NCBI GenBank assembly: GCA_027487555.1
Contig: JAIYDI010000018.1
Coordinates: 1-64,000 of the forward strand
Direction of reading: 5' to 3'
Length of the DNA stretch: 64,000 bases
Origin: Hyphomicrobiales bacterium
GTDB taxonomy: Bacteria > Pseudomonadota > Alphaproteobacteria > Rhizobiales > Devosiaceae
A program made the translations under genes and the position numbers. Positions 1-9,195 of the stretch are shown piece after piece (position 1 is the first letter of the stretch; every line of letters starts with the position of its first letter). The notes beneath the pieces were generated by a model. The model ran no database searches. It had not been told where the DNA came from and worked only from the letters and a program-made list of their open reading frames with translations.

Positions 1-96
1 ACCCGATACCACCTCGCCGACCGGCGCGGCGCCGACAAACCTGCCCAACACCGCTCCGATACCCCCAAACCGCGCGCCCGACACCGCTTTCGCAGA

Positions 97-148
97 GGCC
101 TCGCTTGCGGGGGAGGATACCGCCGTCAGGCGGAGGTGGGGGGTGCCG
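97..148. repeat. Intergenic palindromic repeat, unit 1
   Basis: GC-rich non-coding sequence with a small hairpin (CCGCC-GTCA-GGCGG at 120-133) flanked by G-rich arms of the kind common in intergenic mosaic elements of Rhizobiales. The assignment rests on resemblance only; no second copy of this exact unit was found in the window. Nothing convincing as a gene was seen between 1 and 309, which lies downstream of hisG. Confidence 0.4.
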
Positions 149-189
149 CTTGCGCTAAGTTGCTGAGATCATAAAGGCTTCAGCGCAAG
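149..189. repeat. Inverted repeat with 8-base arms
   Basis: CTTGCGCT at 149-156 pairs exactly with AGCGCAAG at 182-189 across a 25-base interior. It sits between two repeat-like units in the gap downstream of hisG. No T-run follows, so it is not an obvious terminator. Confidence 0.45.
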
Positions 190-193
190 GTGC

Positions 194-297
194 TCCCCTC
201 ACCCGGCGCGATGCGCCACCTTCATCGCCTTCGGTCGCTCCACCGGAGCTCCCGATCACTTCGTGACCGACTCGAAGTCCCTCACGAGGGAGAGGGA
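194..297. repeat. Intergenic palindromic repeat, unit 2
   Basis: Non-coding sequence beginning with a CCCTCACCCGGCGC motif and ending with CTCACGAGGGAGAGGG. This resembles dispersed intergenic repeats of Rhizobiales that fold on themselves. Open frames across it continue antisense through hisG and are not supported as genes. Confidence 0.4.
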
Positions 298-309
298 AGA
301 GAAGAGCCA

Positions 310-1044
310 TCACAGCAGCGTCGATATCCCCGGCGGCACACCGCCCATGATCGAGAGCAGCGCCTCGAGTTGCGCCTTGCGGAGCGGTGTCCAGTCGGCA
401 GTGCGCGAGACGATGAGATTGGCTTCCGATTTCATGATCAGGCCATCCTCCAGCACGCGCAGCTGGTTGGCGGCGAGGGTGGAGCCGGTGGACGTGATGT
501 CGACGATCAAATCCGCCGAGCCAGAGGCCGGGGCGGCTTCCGTTGCGCCAGCGCTCTCGACGATGCGGTACTCGGCGATACCGTGGCGGGCGAAGTGCCG
601 CCGTGTCAGGTTAACGTACTTCGTCGCGACGCGCAGCCAGCGCCCATGGCGCGCCCGGAAATCCGACGCGACGTCAGCCAGATCGCTCATCGTCTGCACG
701 TCGATCCAGGCGTCGGGCACGGCGACGATCACGTCGGCCTCGCCGAAGCCCAAGCCACGCACGAAGAGCACGTTCTCCTCGCCCGTCTCCGAGGCTTCGT
801 GGATCAGGTCCGACCCGGTGACACCGATATCAATGCCGCCGAGGATCAGTTCGCGGGCGATTTCGGCTGCCGGGTAGAAGCGCACCGTCACCTGCGGCTG
901 GTTCTTGATCGAGCCGATATAGGAGCGTGCGCCACCCGGACGGGTAATGGTCAGGCGCGAATTCGAGAAGACCTTGCGGGTCATCTCTTCGAGCCGACCC
1001 TTCGAGGGCACAGCCAGTGTCAGGCCGCCAGGGAGCGTGGTCAT
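310..1044 (-). CDS. hisG: ATP phosphoribosyltransferase, short form (HisG)
   Basis: Catalyses the first step of histidine biosynthesis, joining ATP and PRPP to give phosphoribosyl-ATP in the cytoplasm. At 244 residues it is the short form, without the C-terminal regulatory domain, and such enzymes need HisZ as activator and histidine sensor. Visible signatures are an N-terminal AVPSKGRL segment, GGIDIGVTGSDL near residue 70, and a C-terminal half with DLIVDITSTGSTL, typical of the PRPP-binding region. The ATG overlaps the hisZ stop by 4 bases (ATGA, 1041-1044), which implies translational coupling. It is the last gene of the hisS-hisZ-hisG unit. Confidence 0.96.
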   Translation of the reverse strand: MTTLPGGLTLAVPSKGRLEEMTRKVFSNSRLTITRPGGARSYIGSIKNQPQVTVRFYPAAEIARELILGGIDIGVTGSDLIHEASETGEENVLFVRGLGFGEADVIVAVPDAWIDVQTMSDLADVASDFRARHGRWLRVATKYVNLTRRHFARHGIAEYRIVESAGATEAAPASGSADLIVDITSTGSTLAANQLRVLEDGLIMKSEANLIVSRTADWTPLRKAQLEALLSIMGGVPPGISTLL

Positions 1045-2126
1045 TGCGTTGCCTCCCGTTCCAGCCGATCGACCCAGAGGGCGCAGCCGGTGGCATTGAC
1101 GGGCTCGGTCGCGCCGAGGCGCTCGAGCATGCGGTCATACTCGCCCCCCGAGGCGAGCACGGCGCCATCGATGCCGGTCATCTCGAAGACGATGCCGGTG
1201 TAGTAGTCGAGGCGCGGCGAGAAGCTGGCATCGAACACCAGTTCGGCGTCGGGCGACAGCGCCTGCAGCGCGGCTGCGTGGTTGCGCACCTGCACCAGCG
1301 GCTGCTCGAAATCGAAGCCGGATGCCGTGCACAGCGTCGAGATGCGCTCGAAGGCGATCTGCGCCGTATCGGAAATGGCGAGGTATTCCTGGATCAGCCC
1401 AACCGTCTCGGCTGCAATGGGCGCGGCGTCCAGCGCCTGCTTTTCGAGATAGCGGTCGGCGATTTCCTCGGGCGTGCGGCTGCCGATCAGGCCAAGGCCG
1501 CCGGCCAGCATCGAATCGGTGACGATCTCGACCACGGTCTCGCGGCTGTCTGGGGCGGGGCCCACGACCCGTGCCTCGGGGTTGGCGAGGCGGTCCATCA
1601 GGCGGCTGAGCGATTCCGGGTGCCCGAAGCGGTGGCGGATGCGGCTGCGCCAGACCTGCGGCACATCGGCGGCCTCGAGGAAGGCCTCGAACAGGCCGAC
1701 GCCGCCAAGGCGCACATTCGGGGCGGTGATGTCATAGATGGCGAGCGCCCAGCGTGCGAAGGTCAGCACCTGGTCAAGTGCTGCGGCTGGTTCGGGCTGG
1801 CCGAGCAGTTCGAGCCCCGCCTGCTCGAATTCCACGGGAACGGCCTTGTCCTGCCGGAAAATCGGCCCGAGATAGGTGAAGGCCTGCGGTGTGCCGATCA
1901 GCCCCTGCTCGATATAGTCCTGCGCGATGGGCAGGGTGAAATCCGGCCTGAGGCAATATTCGACACCATTGTTGGTGGTGGTCAGCAGCAGGTTGCGGCC
2001 GAATTCCTCGCCCGCGAGGTCGAAATAGGGGCCGGCAGGCAAGAGCAGCGGCGGCGTCGCCCGGGTGACCGTGCGCGCTTCGACCAGCCGCGCCAGCGCG
2101 GCATATCGTTCGGACGCCGTCTTCAC
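1041..2126 (-). CDS. hisZ: ATP phosphoribosyltransferase regulatory subunit (HisZ)
   Basis: A catalytically inactive paralogue of histidyl-tRNA synthetase that assembles with short HisG and confers activity and histidine feedback. The 361-residue product keeps the class II synthetase core, including [15 protein letters not shown] and [17 protein letters not shown], but lacks the anticodon-binding domain present in the upstream HisS. I chose the GTG at 2126 because it overlaps the hisS stop by 4 bases (GTGA) and the protein from there begins directly in the conserved fold. An open frame continues upstream to 2228, but it lies inside hisS and its sequence is arginine-rich shadow coding. Confidence 0.93.
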   Translation of the reverse strand: MKTASERYAALARLVEARTVTRATPPLLLPAGPYFDLAGEEFGRNLLLTTTNNGVEYCLRPDFTLPIAQDYIEQGLIGTPQAFTYLGPIFRQDKAVPVEFEQAGLELLGQPEPAAALDQVLTFARWALAIYDITAPNVRLGGVGLFEAFLEAADVPQVWRSRIRHRFGHPESLSRLMDRLANPEARVVGPAPDSRETVVEIVTDSMLAGGLGLIGSRTPEEIADRYLEKQALDAAPIAAETVGLIQEYLAISDTAQIAFERISTLCTASGFDFEQPLVQVRNHAAALQALSPDAELVFDASFSPRLDYYTGIVFEMTGIDGAVLASGGEYDRMLERLGATEPVNATGCALWVDRLEREATQ

Positions 2127-3562
2127 GTATTGGCCTTGAGATAGGCGGCGACCGCGGGCAGGGCGGCGATCCGCGCCTCGATCTCGTCGAAGCCGCACTC
2201 GAACTGACCGGGCCGCTCCGCCTTCCACTCGGCGTTGTCGGTGATGGCCTTGGCGGCCTGCTTGCCGGCTATCAGGTCCTTGATCTGCACGATGCCCTTC
2301 TCGCGCTCCTGCGTACCTTCTATCACCACGGCCGGCGCATTGCGCTTGTCGGCATAAGCAACCTGCTTGCCGAAATTCTTGGTCTGGCCAAGGTACATTT
2401 CGGCGCGTATGCCGGCCTTGCGCAGCCGGCTGACGATCTGCTGGTATCGGGCCGTCTGGTCCTTGTCCATCACCAGCACCACGACGGGCCCAACGGGCGG
2501 CTCGGTCGAAAGGTTCCCGGTGAGCTTCAGCGCATGCGCGAGGCGGGAAACGCCGATGGAGAACCCGGTCGCGGGCACGGGTTCCGAACGGAAACGGCTG
2601 ACGAGGCCGTCGTAGCGTCCGCCGCCGCCGACGGAGCCGAACACCACGTCCTGGCCCTTTTCGTTCTGCACCTTGAAGGTGAGTTCGATCTCGAAGACCG
2701 GGCCAGTGTAATATTCGAGGCCACGCACGACGGAGGGGTCGATACGGATCTTGTCGGTGCCATAACCGGCGGCGTCGAACAGGCTGTGCATTACATCAAG
2801 TTCTGCAATGCCAATGTTCCCGTCAGGAACGGTGCCGCCGACATAGTCGAGCACTACCTGTTGCTGTGCGTCGGTCAGCCCCGCGCCCTTGGTGAAGTCG
2901 CCGCTCTCGTCCTTGCGGCCTGCGCCGAGCAGCAGCTTCACGCCTTCGGGGCCGAACTTGTCGAGCTTGTCGATGGCGCGCAGAACGGTGAGCTTCTGCT
3001 CGTCGGAGGTGACTCCGGCAGCCTCGAGCACGCCATCGAGCACCTTGCGGTTGTTCACCTTCACCACATATTTCCCGGCGAGGCCGAGGGCATCCATGGT
3101 GTCGGCCATCATCATGCACATTTCGGCATCGGCCTCGGGGCCGGCGGCGCCGACGGTATCGGCGTCGAACTGCATGAATTGCCGGAAGCGGCCGGGGCCG
3201 GGCTTCTCGTTGCGGAACACATAGCCCGCCCGATAGCTGCGATAGGGCTTGGCGAGATCGTTGAAATTCTCGGCGAAGTGGCGGGCGAGCGGCGCCGTCA
3301 GGTCGTAGCGGAGGCTCAGCCAGGCCTCGTCGTCATCCTGCAGGCTGAACACGCCGGCATTGGGCCGATCGGTATCGGGCAGGAACTTGCCGAGCGCCTC
3401 GGTATACTCGAACAAGGGGGTTTCCACCGGGTCGAAGCCATAGCGCTCGTAGACCTGGCGGATCTTCGCCGTCATCTCGGCAATGGCGGCAATATCGGCC
3501 GGGTGCTTGTCCTCGAAGCCGCGCGGCAGTCGCGGTGCGATCAGCTTCTTCTTTTCGGTCAT
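2123..3562 (-). CDS. hisS: Histidyl-tRNA synthetase (HisS)
   Basis: Charges tRNA-His with histidine. The 479-residue protein has the class II aminoacyl-tRNA synthetase layout: N-terminal PRGFEDKHP, motif 2 around [18 protein letters not shown] near residue 135, the histidine-specific [12 protein letters not shown] segment near 295, and a C-terminal anticodon-binding domain. The motif 2 loop differs from the bacterial norm (FRHERPQKGRYRQFHQ) and matches the divergent alphaproteobacterial type. This is relevant because the tRNA-His in this window (10379-10455) carries A73 instead of C73. It is the first gene of an operon with hisZ and hisG. Confidence 0.96.
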   Translation of the reverse strand: MTEKKKLIAPRLPRGFEDKHPADIAAIAEMTAKIRQVYERYGFDPVETPLFEYTEALGKFLPDTDRPNAGVFSLQDDDEAWLSLRYDLTAPLARHFAENFNDLAKPYRSYRAGYVFRNEKPGPGRFRQFMQFDADTVGAAGPEADAEMCMMMADTMDALGLAGKYVVKVNNRKVLDGVLEAAGVTSDEQKLTVLRAIDKLDKFGPEGVKLLLGAGRKDESGDFTKGAGLTDAQQQVVLDYVGGTVPDGNIGIAELDVMHSLFDAAGYGTDKIRIDPSVVRGLEYYTGPVFEIELTFKVQNEKGQDVVFGSVGGGGRYDGLVSRFRSEPVPATGFSIGVSRLAHALKLTGNLSTEPPVGPVVVLVMDKDQTARYQQIVSRLRKAGIRAEMYLGQTKNFGKQVAYADKRNAPAVVIEGTQEREKGIVQIKDLIAGKQAAKAITDNAEWKAERPGQFECGFDEIEARIAALPAVAAYLKANT

Positions 3563-3965
3563 CTTGGCCAGCGCTATGGGGAATCTTGCGCTCGGTTCCT
3601 AACGGAAAGCCCCTTCCGACTCAAGGAAAGCCCCTGTGTCTAAAGCGCAACACAGCGATGTGTTCTGCGGCAGCTTGTCGCAATCGGGCTTGGCTGGGCG
3701 CCACAACGCAGGCTATGAGCCAATTCGTGTCCAACACCAGCCGACGGAGGCGCTTCATGACCAAGTTCGATCGCCACGTCACCAGCTGGCGCGCCGGGAT
3801 TCATTTCGGCTGCTGACAGCCGGATTCCGTCCGTTCTGACACCGGGGCATTGCCCTTTCCCAACCGCCGGACCTGAAGTCGCTCTCGTCAGCCATGGCGG
3901 AGCTTTCTCGTCCGGTCCCTTCACCATCATCCAGAGGACCGGGCATTTTGCGCCCGGATCACATC
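3563..3965. other. Gap between hisS and a DUF1127 gene
   Basis: About 400 bases between two divergently oriented genes. It must hold the hisS promoter (minus strand) and the promoter of the small gene at 3966. Apart from a 19-codon open frame with a good ribosome-binding site at 3757-3816, I see no gene and no strong terminator. Confidence 0.4.
3757..3816 (+). CDS. Possible 19-residue peptide
   Basis: An ATG at 3757 lies 6 bases after a GGAGG (3746-3750) and opens a frame of 19 codons ending in TGA: MTKFDRHVTSWRAGIHFGC. No family is recognised. The good ribosome-binding site is the only support. It could be a leader peptide for the downstream DUF1127 gene or simply chance. Confidence 0.25.
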   Translation: MTKFDRHVTSWRAGIHFGC

Positions 3966-4220
3966 ATGATCATCGAACGCGACTCCGTCGTTTCGTCGCC
4001 CACCATTTCCCGCCCGCGCCATCGTGTCGGGCTCGGGCGCCGCATCGGCGATGCGCTGAATGCAATCTTCGGCAGCTTATCGGCCCGCCGCATGCTCAAG
4101 CGCATCGTCATCCGCCCCAAAGCGCGCGGCGCGCCTGACCTGTCGCCCCACCTGCTGCGCGATATCGGGCTGCCGCCCGACGCTCGCGCCGGTGGGCAGG
4201 CCTGGTGGGACCACCAGTAG
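3966..4220 (+). CDS. DUF1127 (YjiS-like) small basic protein
   Basis: An 84-residue arginine-rich protein. Its C-terminal half contains LSPHLLRDIGLPPD, the signature of the DUF1127/YjiS family, which is very common as small proteins in Rhizobiales. In a few species these have been tied to RNA turnover and to phosphate or carbon metabolism, but no general function is established. I start at ATG 3966 (MIIERDS), since the upstream extension to 3894 is low-complexity and adds nothing recognisable to the family. The family call is fairly secure; the function is unknown. Confidence 0.65.
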   Translation: MIIERDSVVSSPTISRPRHRVGLGRRIGDALNAIFGSLSARRMLKRIVIRPKARGAPDLSPHLLRDIGLPPDARAGGQAWWDHQ

Positions 4221-4245
4221 GCCCGGGCCAGCTCCGGCCGCGTCG

Positions 4246-4290
4246 CCTGGATCATTTCACGTTTTCACTGAAACGGTGAACTGATCCAGG
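4246..4290. repeat. 45-base imperfect palindrome
   Basis: The outer arms CCTGGATCA and TGATCCAGG match exactly, and the inner arms TTCACGTTTTCA and TGAAACGGTGAA match nearly perfectly. It resembles dispersed palindromes found between genes in Rhizobiales. There is no T-run, so a terminator role for the gene at 3966 is possible but not shown. Confidence 0.5.
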
Positions 4291-4316
4291 TCTGTGTCCT
4301 GTCGCGCTTTCGAACC

Positions 4317-4338
4317 GGAAAAGTCATGCAACTTTTCC
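4317..4338. repeat. Inverted repeat GGAAAAGT/ACTTTTCC
   Basis: GGAAAAGT-CATGCA-ACTTTTCC is an 8-base perfect inverted repeat preceded by a TTTCGAACC segment. Together with the palindrome at 4246-4290 it resembles a composite repeat often seen in Rhizobiales intergenic DNA. Confidence 0.45.
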
Positions 4339-4422
4339 TGAAAACGCTCCGGGACGGCGGCCGGGTTTCATCACCAATCGAATTTGAGGAGCCGACGCGA
4401 AGACCTCGCGACCGGAACACGC

Positions 4423-4590
4423 ATGATCATTGCCTTGCTCAAGACCATTCTCCGCCGCCCGCCGCGAACGAGTCTCCCCGAACAATCGGTGCGGCCCGTC
4501 TTTCAGGACTACGATGGACACATGCGGCGTCTGCCGCCCGTCGCCGGGGCCTCGCAGCTTGAACTGCTGCTGATGATGATGAAGCGGTAG
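4423..4590 (+). CDS. Hypothetical small protein
   Basis: A possible 55-residue protein starting MIIALLKTILRRPP and ending in a run of leucines and methionines (LELLLMMMKR). It is short, basic at the N-terminus, and follows the DUF1127 gene in the same direction; both begin with MII. A GAGGAG lies about 30 bases upstream of the ATG, which is too far for a normal ribosome-binding site. A TTG at 4384 would start the frame earlier. No family is recognised. It may be a diverged relative of its small neighbour or not a gene. Confidence 0.35.
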   Translation: MIIALLKTILRRPPRTSLPEQSVRPVFQDYDGHMRRLPPVAGASQLELLLMMMKR

Positions 4591-4594
4591 TGCA

Positions 4595-5182
4595 TTACCG
4601 TCCGGGTGGCGTGAATGCCGTCCGGGCGGCTTCGGCTTCAGCGCAGCAGAAGCAACCCCCGACATGGTCGTTGACCAGCCCCATCGCCTGCATGAAGGCA
4701 TAGGCGGTGGTGGGGCCAACGAAGCTGAAGCCGCGCTTCTTCAAGTCCTTGCTCAGCCGCTTCGAAATGTCGGTTTCGGCCGGGATGGTGGCGCGGGTCA
4801 CCGCTTCGGTGCGGCGCGGCGGCTCGAAGCTCCAGAAATAGGCGGCGAGCGAGCCGAATTCGTCGCGCAGCGGAATGGCGCGGCGGGCGTTGTTGATGGT
4901 CGATTCGATCTTGCCGCGGTGCCGGACAATGCCAGCGTCGGCGAGGAGCCGGGCGATATCATCGTCGCCAAAGGCCGCGATCTTCTCGATCTCGAAATTG
5001 GCAAAGGCCGCGCGGAAGTTCTCGCGCTTTTTCAGGATGGTGAGCCAGGACAGACCGGACTGGAACCCTTCGAGGCAGAGCTTCTCGAACAGCCGTCGGT
5101 CATCGTCCACCGGGCGGCCCCATTCGGCATCGTGATAGCCAATATAGAGCGGGTCGCTCCCGGCCCAGAAGCAGCGTTCCAT
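4595..5182 (-). CDS. tag: DNA-3-methyladenine glycosylase I (Tag)
   Basis: Excises 3-methyladenine from alkylated DNA in base excision repair. The 195-residue length is usual for the family. The conserved zinc ligands are visible: Cys4 and His17 at the N-terminus (MERCFW, GYHDAEWG), and the C-terminal NDHVGGCFCC block supplying the other His and Cys. The substrate-pocket segment LEGFQSGLSWLTILKKRENFR, the hairpin region IVRHRGKIES and KKRGFSFVGPTTAYAFMQA are close to the enterobacterial enzyme. It stands alone on the minus strand, facing a small plus-strand open frame. Confidence 0.95.
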   Translation of the reverse strand: MERCFWAGSDPLYIGYHDAEWGRPVDDDRRLFEKLCLEGFQSGLSWLTILKKRENFRAAFANFEIEKIAAFGDDDIARLLADAGIVRHRGKIESTINNARRAIPLRDEFGSLAAYFWSFEPPRRTEAVTRATIPAETDISKRLSKDLKKRGFSFVGPTTAYAFMQAMGLVNDHVGGCFCCAEAEAARTAFTPPGR

Positions 5183-5318
5183 TTCCCGCCTGCTCTCCCG
5201 AATCCAACATCGTCAGCATTGGTTTACCATGCCGCTTCACCGCGTCTTGGGCATTTTCACCGATAGTTCTTCACGATCGGCCGGTCCCCTCCGGCCGCCC
5301 GATTCATGAGCCTTTCCC

Positions 5319-5951
5319 ATGCTGCGTCAGTCCCGCGCCGGCCTTGCCGCCGCCTCGCTTGTTGCGATGATCTTGCTCGCCGCTGCCCCTGTGCACGCTG
5401 CGCCCAAGTCCCTGTTCGACAATCTGTTCGGTCCGCCCGACGGGGTGACCGCCACCACCGGCACGCCGCGCAACGCCCTCCAGGTCAAGGTGGGCAAGGT
5501 GCGTCTCGATCCGCGCTTCATGCGACAGGTCGTGCCGCTCAAGACAAAGGAAGAACCGGGCACCATCATCGTCTCCACCGACGACAAGTTCCTCTATCTG
5601 GTGCTCGAGGGCGGCAAGGCGATGCGCTATGGCATCGGCACTGCACGTGACGGTTTCGAATGGAGCGGCACGCACCGCGTCACCAACAAGCGCGAGTGGC
5701 CAAGCTGGACCCCCCCGGCCGAAATGCGGGCCCGCAAGCCCGGCCTGCCGACGCATATGGCTGGCGGTGTCAACAATCCGCTCGGCGCGCGCGCGCTCTA
5801 TCTCGGTGCGACGCTCTACCGTATCCACGGCACCAACGAGCCATGGACAATCGGGCAGGATGTGTCGTCGGGCTGCATCCGCATGGTCAATGACGATGTG
5901 GTTGACCTCTATGCCCGCGTGAAGGTTGGCGCCAAGGTCATCGTGATGTGA
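5319..5951 (+). CDS. L,D-transpeptidase (ErfK/YbiS/YcfS/YnhG family)
   Basis: A periplasmic enzyme that forms 3-3 peptidoglycan cross-links or attaches proteins to peptidoglycan through an active-site cysteine. The 210-residue protein has a Sec signal peptide (hydrophobic AAASLVAMILLAAAPVHA, likely cleaved after AHA near residue 27). The YkuD catalytic motif HGTNEPW...SSGCIRM is intact, with the nucleophile at Cys186. The extended WPSWTPPAEMRAR segment is typical of the group. A second, larger transpeptidase is at 49127-50809. The partner or substrate cannot be told from the sequence. Confidence 0.9.
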   Translation: MLRQSRAGLAAASLVAMILLAAAPVHAAPKSLFDNLFGPPDGVTATTGTPRNALQVKVGKVRLDPRFMRQVVPLKTKEEPGTIIVSTDDKFLYLVLEGGKAMRYGIGTARDGFEWSGTHRVTNKREWPSWTPPAEMRARKPGLPTHMAGGVNNPLGARALYLGATLYRIHGTNEPWTIGQDVSSGCIRMVNDDVVDLYARVKVGAKVIVM

Positions 5952-6030
5952 TCGGGCACCGAGGTCCGTGCGCGCAATGCCGGGCTTTGTCGTAAGGCTT
6001 GCTTGACCAATTTCGGTAAGGCTCGGATTT

Positions 6031-7941
6031 ATGTCGCGTCCGGGCCTCTTTCACGATTTCTTCGACCTTGTCCGCCGCTTCGAGCGCGATGAGCGTGGCG
6101 TCTTCGTCATCGTCTTCGCCATTCTCGCCATCGTCCTGGTGGCGGCAGCCGGCGCCGTGGTGGATTTCAGTTCGGTCGAGCAGGCCCGTACGCGCGCGCA
6201 ACTGGCGCTTGATTCCGCCGCGCTCGGGCTGCAGCCGACCATCTACACGACCGGTGTCACGCCGGCGACGCTGAAGACCCAGGCGCAGGCGCTCGTTACC
6301 GAGCGGCTCGCAGACCCGACTGTCACGGTCACGCTCGGCACGCCAACGGTCAATACCACGGAAGGGACGCTTGGCCTCACCGCGGCGATTACCCGGCCGA
6401 CGGCCTTCATGAACCTCGTCGGCATGCCATCGCTCACCGCCCGCATCCAGGCGACCGCGACGCGCAAGCGCCTCAATCTTGAAGTCGTGATGGTGCTCGA
6501 CAATTCCAACTCGATGAACCAGTCGAGCCGGATGACCAACCTGATCGCCGCGGCCAAGTGTGCCCAGAACATCCTGTTCAATGGCGATTGCAACTCGACA
6601 GCGACCACCGCCACCTCGACGGACGTCAAGATCGCCATCGTGCCCTTCACGCTGGCGGTGAATGTCGGTACGGGCAATGCGGGTGCCGCCTGGCTCGACC
6701 GGTCGGGCGCGAATTCGGCGCTGACCCGCGACAACTTCGACAGTGACGACAATCAGGCAACTGCCTTTACCGGCACGATCGACCGCATCTCCACCATTGC
6801 GTCGATGACCGGCATGAGCTGGGGCGGCTGCGTCGAGGGACGTCTGCACGATACTGCCTCTTCGCCGCAGCGGCTCTACGACACCGACGACACGGTGCCC
6901 AGCGCTGGCGTGCCTTATTCGATGTTCACTCCCTATTTCGCGCCGGACGAACCGGATTCGGGCGGCTACAACAACACCTATCTCAACGACAGGCCGGCAA
7001 GCTGCACCAACAAGGATCGCGGCAGCTGGAGCTGGACGCAGACCAGGTTCACCTGCACCCGGAATGCCGGCAGCTATGACTCGGCAACCTGCGACGAGAC
7101 GCGCACCACCAACAGCTATACGCAGCTCGATCAGAACGGCACCAATGTCTCGCCGGCCGCGACGACGCAGCCGAGCCAGATCGGCGGCAACGACCCGAGC
7201 TGCAGCACCACCTACACGACGGTGTCGAGTTCGGGTTCGGGCTCATCGCGCCGGTTCCAGATCCGCCGCGACGTCACGTGCAACTACAGTTTCACCGACC
7301 GCGAGCTGCAGGAGCGGCTGTGCAAGTATAACGGCAATGCGCCCTCGGGCATCAGCCAGGCGAGCGTGAAGGGCCCGAACGGCGATTGCCCGGTCAACCC
7401 GATCCTTCCGCTCACGGGCACCAAGAGTTCGGTCACGAGTTCCATCGATGCGCTCGCGCCGCAGGGCGGCACAAACATTCATGCCGGGGTCGAATGGGGG
7501 TTCCGCGTGCTCTCGCCGACGGCGCCGTTCACCGAAGGCCTCGCCTATTCGAACCTCACCTCAAAGGTGATGATCGTCATGACCGATGGCGAGAATACCG
7601 CCTATCAGCAGAACAACATGAATGGGGCCACCTACTACTCCTACTACGGCTATCCCTACAACGCGCGGCTGGGCGACCTCACATCGACCGACGCAGACCT
7701 GCAGGCCGAAATGGATGCGCGGATGCTGACGACCTGCACGAATGCCAAGGCTGCGGGCATCGCCATCTACACGGTAGGACTGGCGGTGTCGTCGACCTCC
7801 AACCCGACTGCGACGACGCAATTGCTGGAAGATTGCTCGAGTGGCGCCGGCTATGCCTATTTCCCGGCCAGCTCCTCCGATCTTGTCTCGGTATTCAGCT
7901 CGATAGCCGACCAACTCGCCAATCTTCGGCTGGCAAAATGA
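6031..7941 (+). CDS. TadE/TadG-like protein with von Willebrand A domain
   Basis: A 636-residue protein with an N-terminal prepilin-like region (RFERDERGVFVIVFAILAIV, then a hydrophobic helix to about residue 50), the layout of TadG/Flp pilus-assembly proteins. A von Willebrand A domain follows, with the metal-ion site DNSNS at residues 157-161 and a later VMIVMTDGEN segment. A long insert between the two halves of the domain (about residues 230-450) is rich in Ser, Thr and paired cysteines, suggesting a folded extracytoplasmic insertion. No other tad genes are in the window, so this is an orphan. It may act in surface adhesion or pilus biogenesis; the role is inferred. Confidence 0.8.
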   Translation: MSRPGLFHDFFDLVRRFERDERGVFVIVFAILAIVLVAAAGAVVDFSSVEQARTRAQLALDSAALGLQPTIYTTGVTPATLKTQAQALVTERLADPTVTVTLGTPTVNTTEGTLGLTAAITRPTAFMNLVGMPSLTARIQATATRKRLNLEVVMVLDNSNSMNQSSRMTNLIAAAKCAQNILFNGDCNSTATTATSTDVKIAIVPFTLAVNVGTGNAGAAWLDRSGANSALTRDNFDSDDNQATAFTGTIDRISTIASMTGMSWGGCVEGRLHDTASSPQRLYDTDDTVPSAGVPYSMFTPYFAPDEPDSGGYNNTYLNDRPASCTNKDRGSWSWTQTRFTCTRNAGSYDSATCDETRTTNSYTQLDQNGTNVSPAATTQPSQIGGNDPSCSTTYTTVSSSGSGSSRRFQIRRDVTCNYSFTDRELQERLCKYNGNAPSGISQASVKGPNGDCPVNPILPLTGTKSSVTSSIDALAPQGGTNIHAGVEWGFRVLSPTAPFTEGLAYSNLTSKVMIVMTDGENTAYQQNNMNGATYYSYYGYPYNARLGDLTSTDADLQAEMDARMLTTCTNAKAAGIAIYTVGLAVSSTSNPTATTQLLEDCSSGAGYAYFPASSSDLVSVFSSIADQLANLRLAK

Positions 7942-8053
7942 GTGATCGGCTGCGGTCTGAGCCAAATTGTTGACAGGGGGCGGATTTGGGGCCATTGAGC
8001 CAATGTCGGTGCTTTTGGCGCCGCTTCCCGAACAGGACCTGATCCCATGAACC

Positions 8054-8142
8054 CCGAGAGTCGAAGTCGACTATCGATCCAGGTTCGGCTCTGACGCACT
8101 CGTCCAGCTGACGAGCGCCGGTGGGGCCTGAACGTACCCGCC
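8054..8142 (+). promoter_or_regulatory. Hairpin-rich leader of the corA gene
   Basis: Three consecutive stems precede the corA ribosome-binding site: AGTCG-AAGT-CGACT (8059-8072), CTCGTC-CAGCT-GACGAG (8099-8115), and GGTGGG paired with CCCGCC (8120-8125 with 8137-8142). The last one ends 2 bases before the AAGGAG at 8144-8149. Such an arrangement could sense ion level or temperature, but it does not match the M-box or any leader I know. This is a structural observation without functional proof. Confidence 0.35.
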
Positions 8143-8156
8143 CAAGGAGCTCGCCA

Positions 8157-9182
8157 ATGCTCAATGCCTATGCTTTTCAGGGGGCGCAACTGGTCCGGCG
8201 CGATGCGCTGGCTGCCGTGGCGCCCGTTTCGGCCACCGCCGCCGACACCGATACCGTCGCAACCTCGCCACTCGTCTGGATCGACCTCTACAATGGCAGC
8301 AAGGACGAGAACCAGCTTGTCGAAAAGCAGCTCGGGCTGACGTTGCCGACCATGGCCGAAATGGAGGAAATCGAGATTTCCTCGCGGCTCTACAGCGAGG
8401 ATGGCGCCGAGTTCCTCACCATCATCGCGCTCAGCGCACTTGAGGGTGATGAGCCGCGCAAGACCCCGATCACCTTCATCATCAAGGGCCAGACACTGAT
8501 TACAGTGCGGCACGACGAGCCGCGGTCGTTCCCGGCCTTCGTGGCACGGGCGCAGCGACCGAACGCCATTTCGTGCCGCACCGGCGAACTTGTGATGCTG
8601 GGCCTCATTGAAACGCTGATCGACCGGATTGCCGACAGCCTCGAGCGAACCGGCGACGTGGTCGACCGCATGTCAAACGAAGTGTTCCGGCCAACCGATA
8701 CCAAGGTCTCCAAGAAGACGCGCAACCTGCAGACGGTGATCGAGCGGATCGGCAAGCAGGGCGACCTGCTCACCATGTTCCGCGAAAGCCTGGTCAGCAT
8801 GAGCCGACTCACCAGCTACCATACGGCCATCGATGAGGTGTCGAGCCGCACCGCGGCCAAGGAAGTGCGGACACGCCTCAAGATCATCCAGCGCGACGTC
8901 GCCTCGCTCAGCGACCACGCGGCCTTTTTGTCGAGCAAGATCAATTTCCTGCTCGATGCGACGCTCGGCCTGATCAATCTCGAGCAGAACCAGATCATCA
9001 AGATCTTCTCGGTCGCGGCCGTGGTGTTCCTGCCGCCGACGCTGGTCGCTTCAATCTATGGCATGAATTTCGACCTGATCCCCGAGTTGCACCTGCCTTT
9101 CGGCTACCCGCTGGCGCTGATGCTAATGGTGATCTCGGCCGTGCTGCCCTATTTGTTCTTCAAGCGGCGCGGCTGGCTATAG
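8157..9182 (+). CDS. CorA-family divalent cation channel/transporter
   Basis: An inner-membrane pentameric channel family that moves Mg2+ (some members Co2+, Ni2+ or Zn2+). The 341-residue protein has a long cytoplasmic N-terminal domain with helical stretches, then two C-terminal membrane helices. The first is followed by the diagnostic pore motif GMN in SIYGMNFDL near residue 305. ATG 8157 is preferred over the GTG at 8121 because an AAGGAG sits 7 bases upstream and the earlier codons overlap a predicted RNA hairpin. Divalent ion specificity is not readable. The gene is preceded by a hairpin-rich leader. Confidence 0.9.
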   Translation: MLNAYAFQGAQLVRRDALAAVAPVSATAADTDTVATSPLVWIDLYNGSKDENQLVEKQLGLTLPTMAEMEEIEISSRLYSEDGAEFLTIIALSALEGDEPRKTPITFIIKGQTLITVRHDEPRSFPAFVARAQRPNAISCRTGELVMLGLIETLIDRIADSLERTGDVVDRMSNEVFRPTDTKVSKKTRNLQTVIERIGKQGDLLTMFRESLVSMSRLTSYHTAIDEVSSRTAAKEVRTRLKIIQRDVASLSDHAAFLSSKINFLLDATLGLINLEQNQIIKIFSVAAVVFLPPTLVASIYGMNFDLIPELHLPFGYPLALMLMVISAVLPYLFFKRRGWL

Positions 9183-9195
9183 GGGCGGCGGCGCG

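Noticed and set aside
2127-2228. Upstream extension of hisZ into hisS
   Set aside because: The extension is arginine-rich shadow coding inside the hisS 3' end. The GTG overlapping the hisS stop gives a normal HisZ N-terminus.
8054-8142. M-box (ykoK) Mg2+ riboswitch before corA
   Set aside because: The leader has hairpins, but I could not find the conserved M-box core, so it is reported only as an unassigned structured leader.
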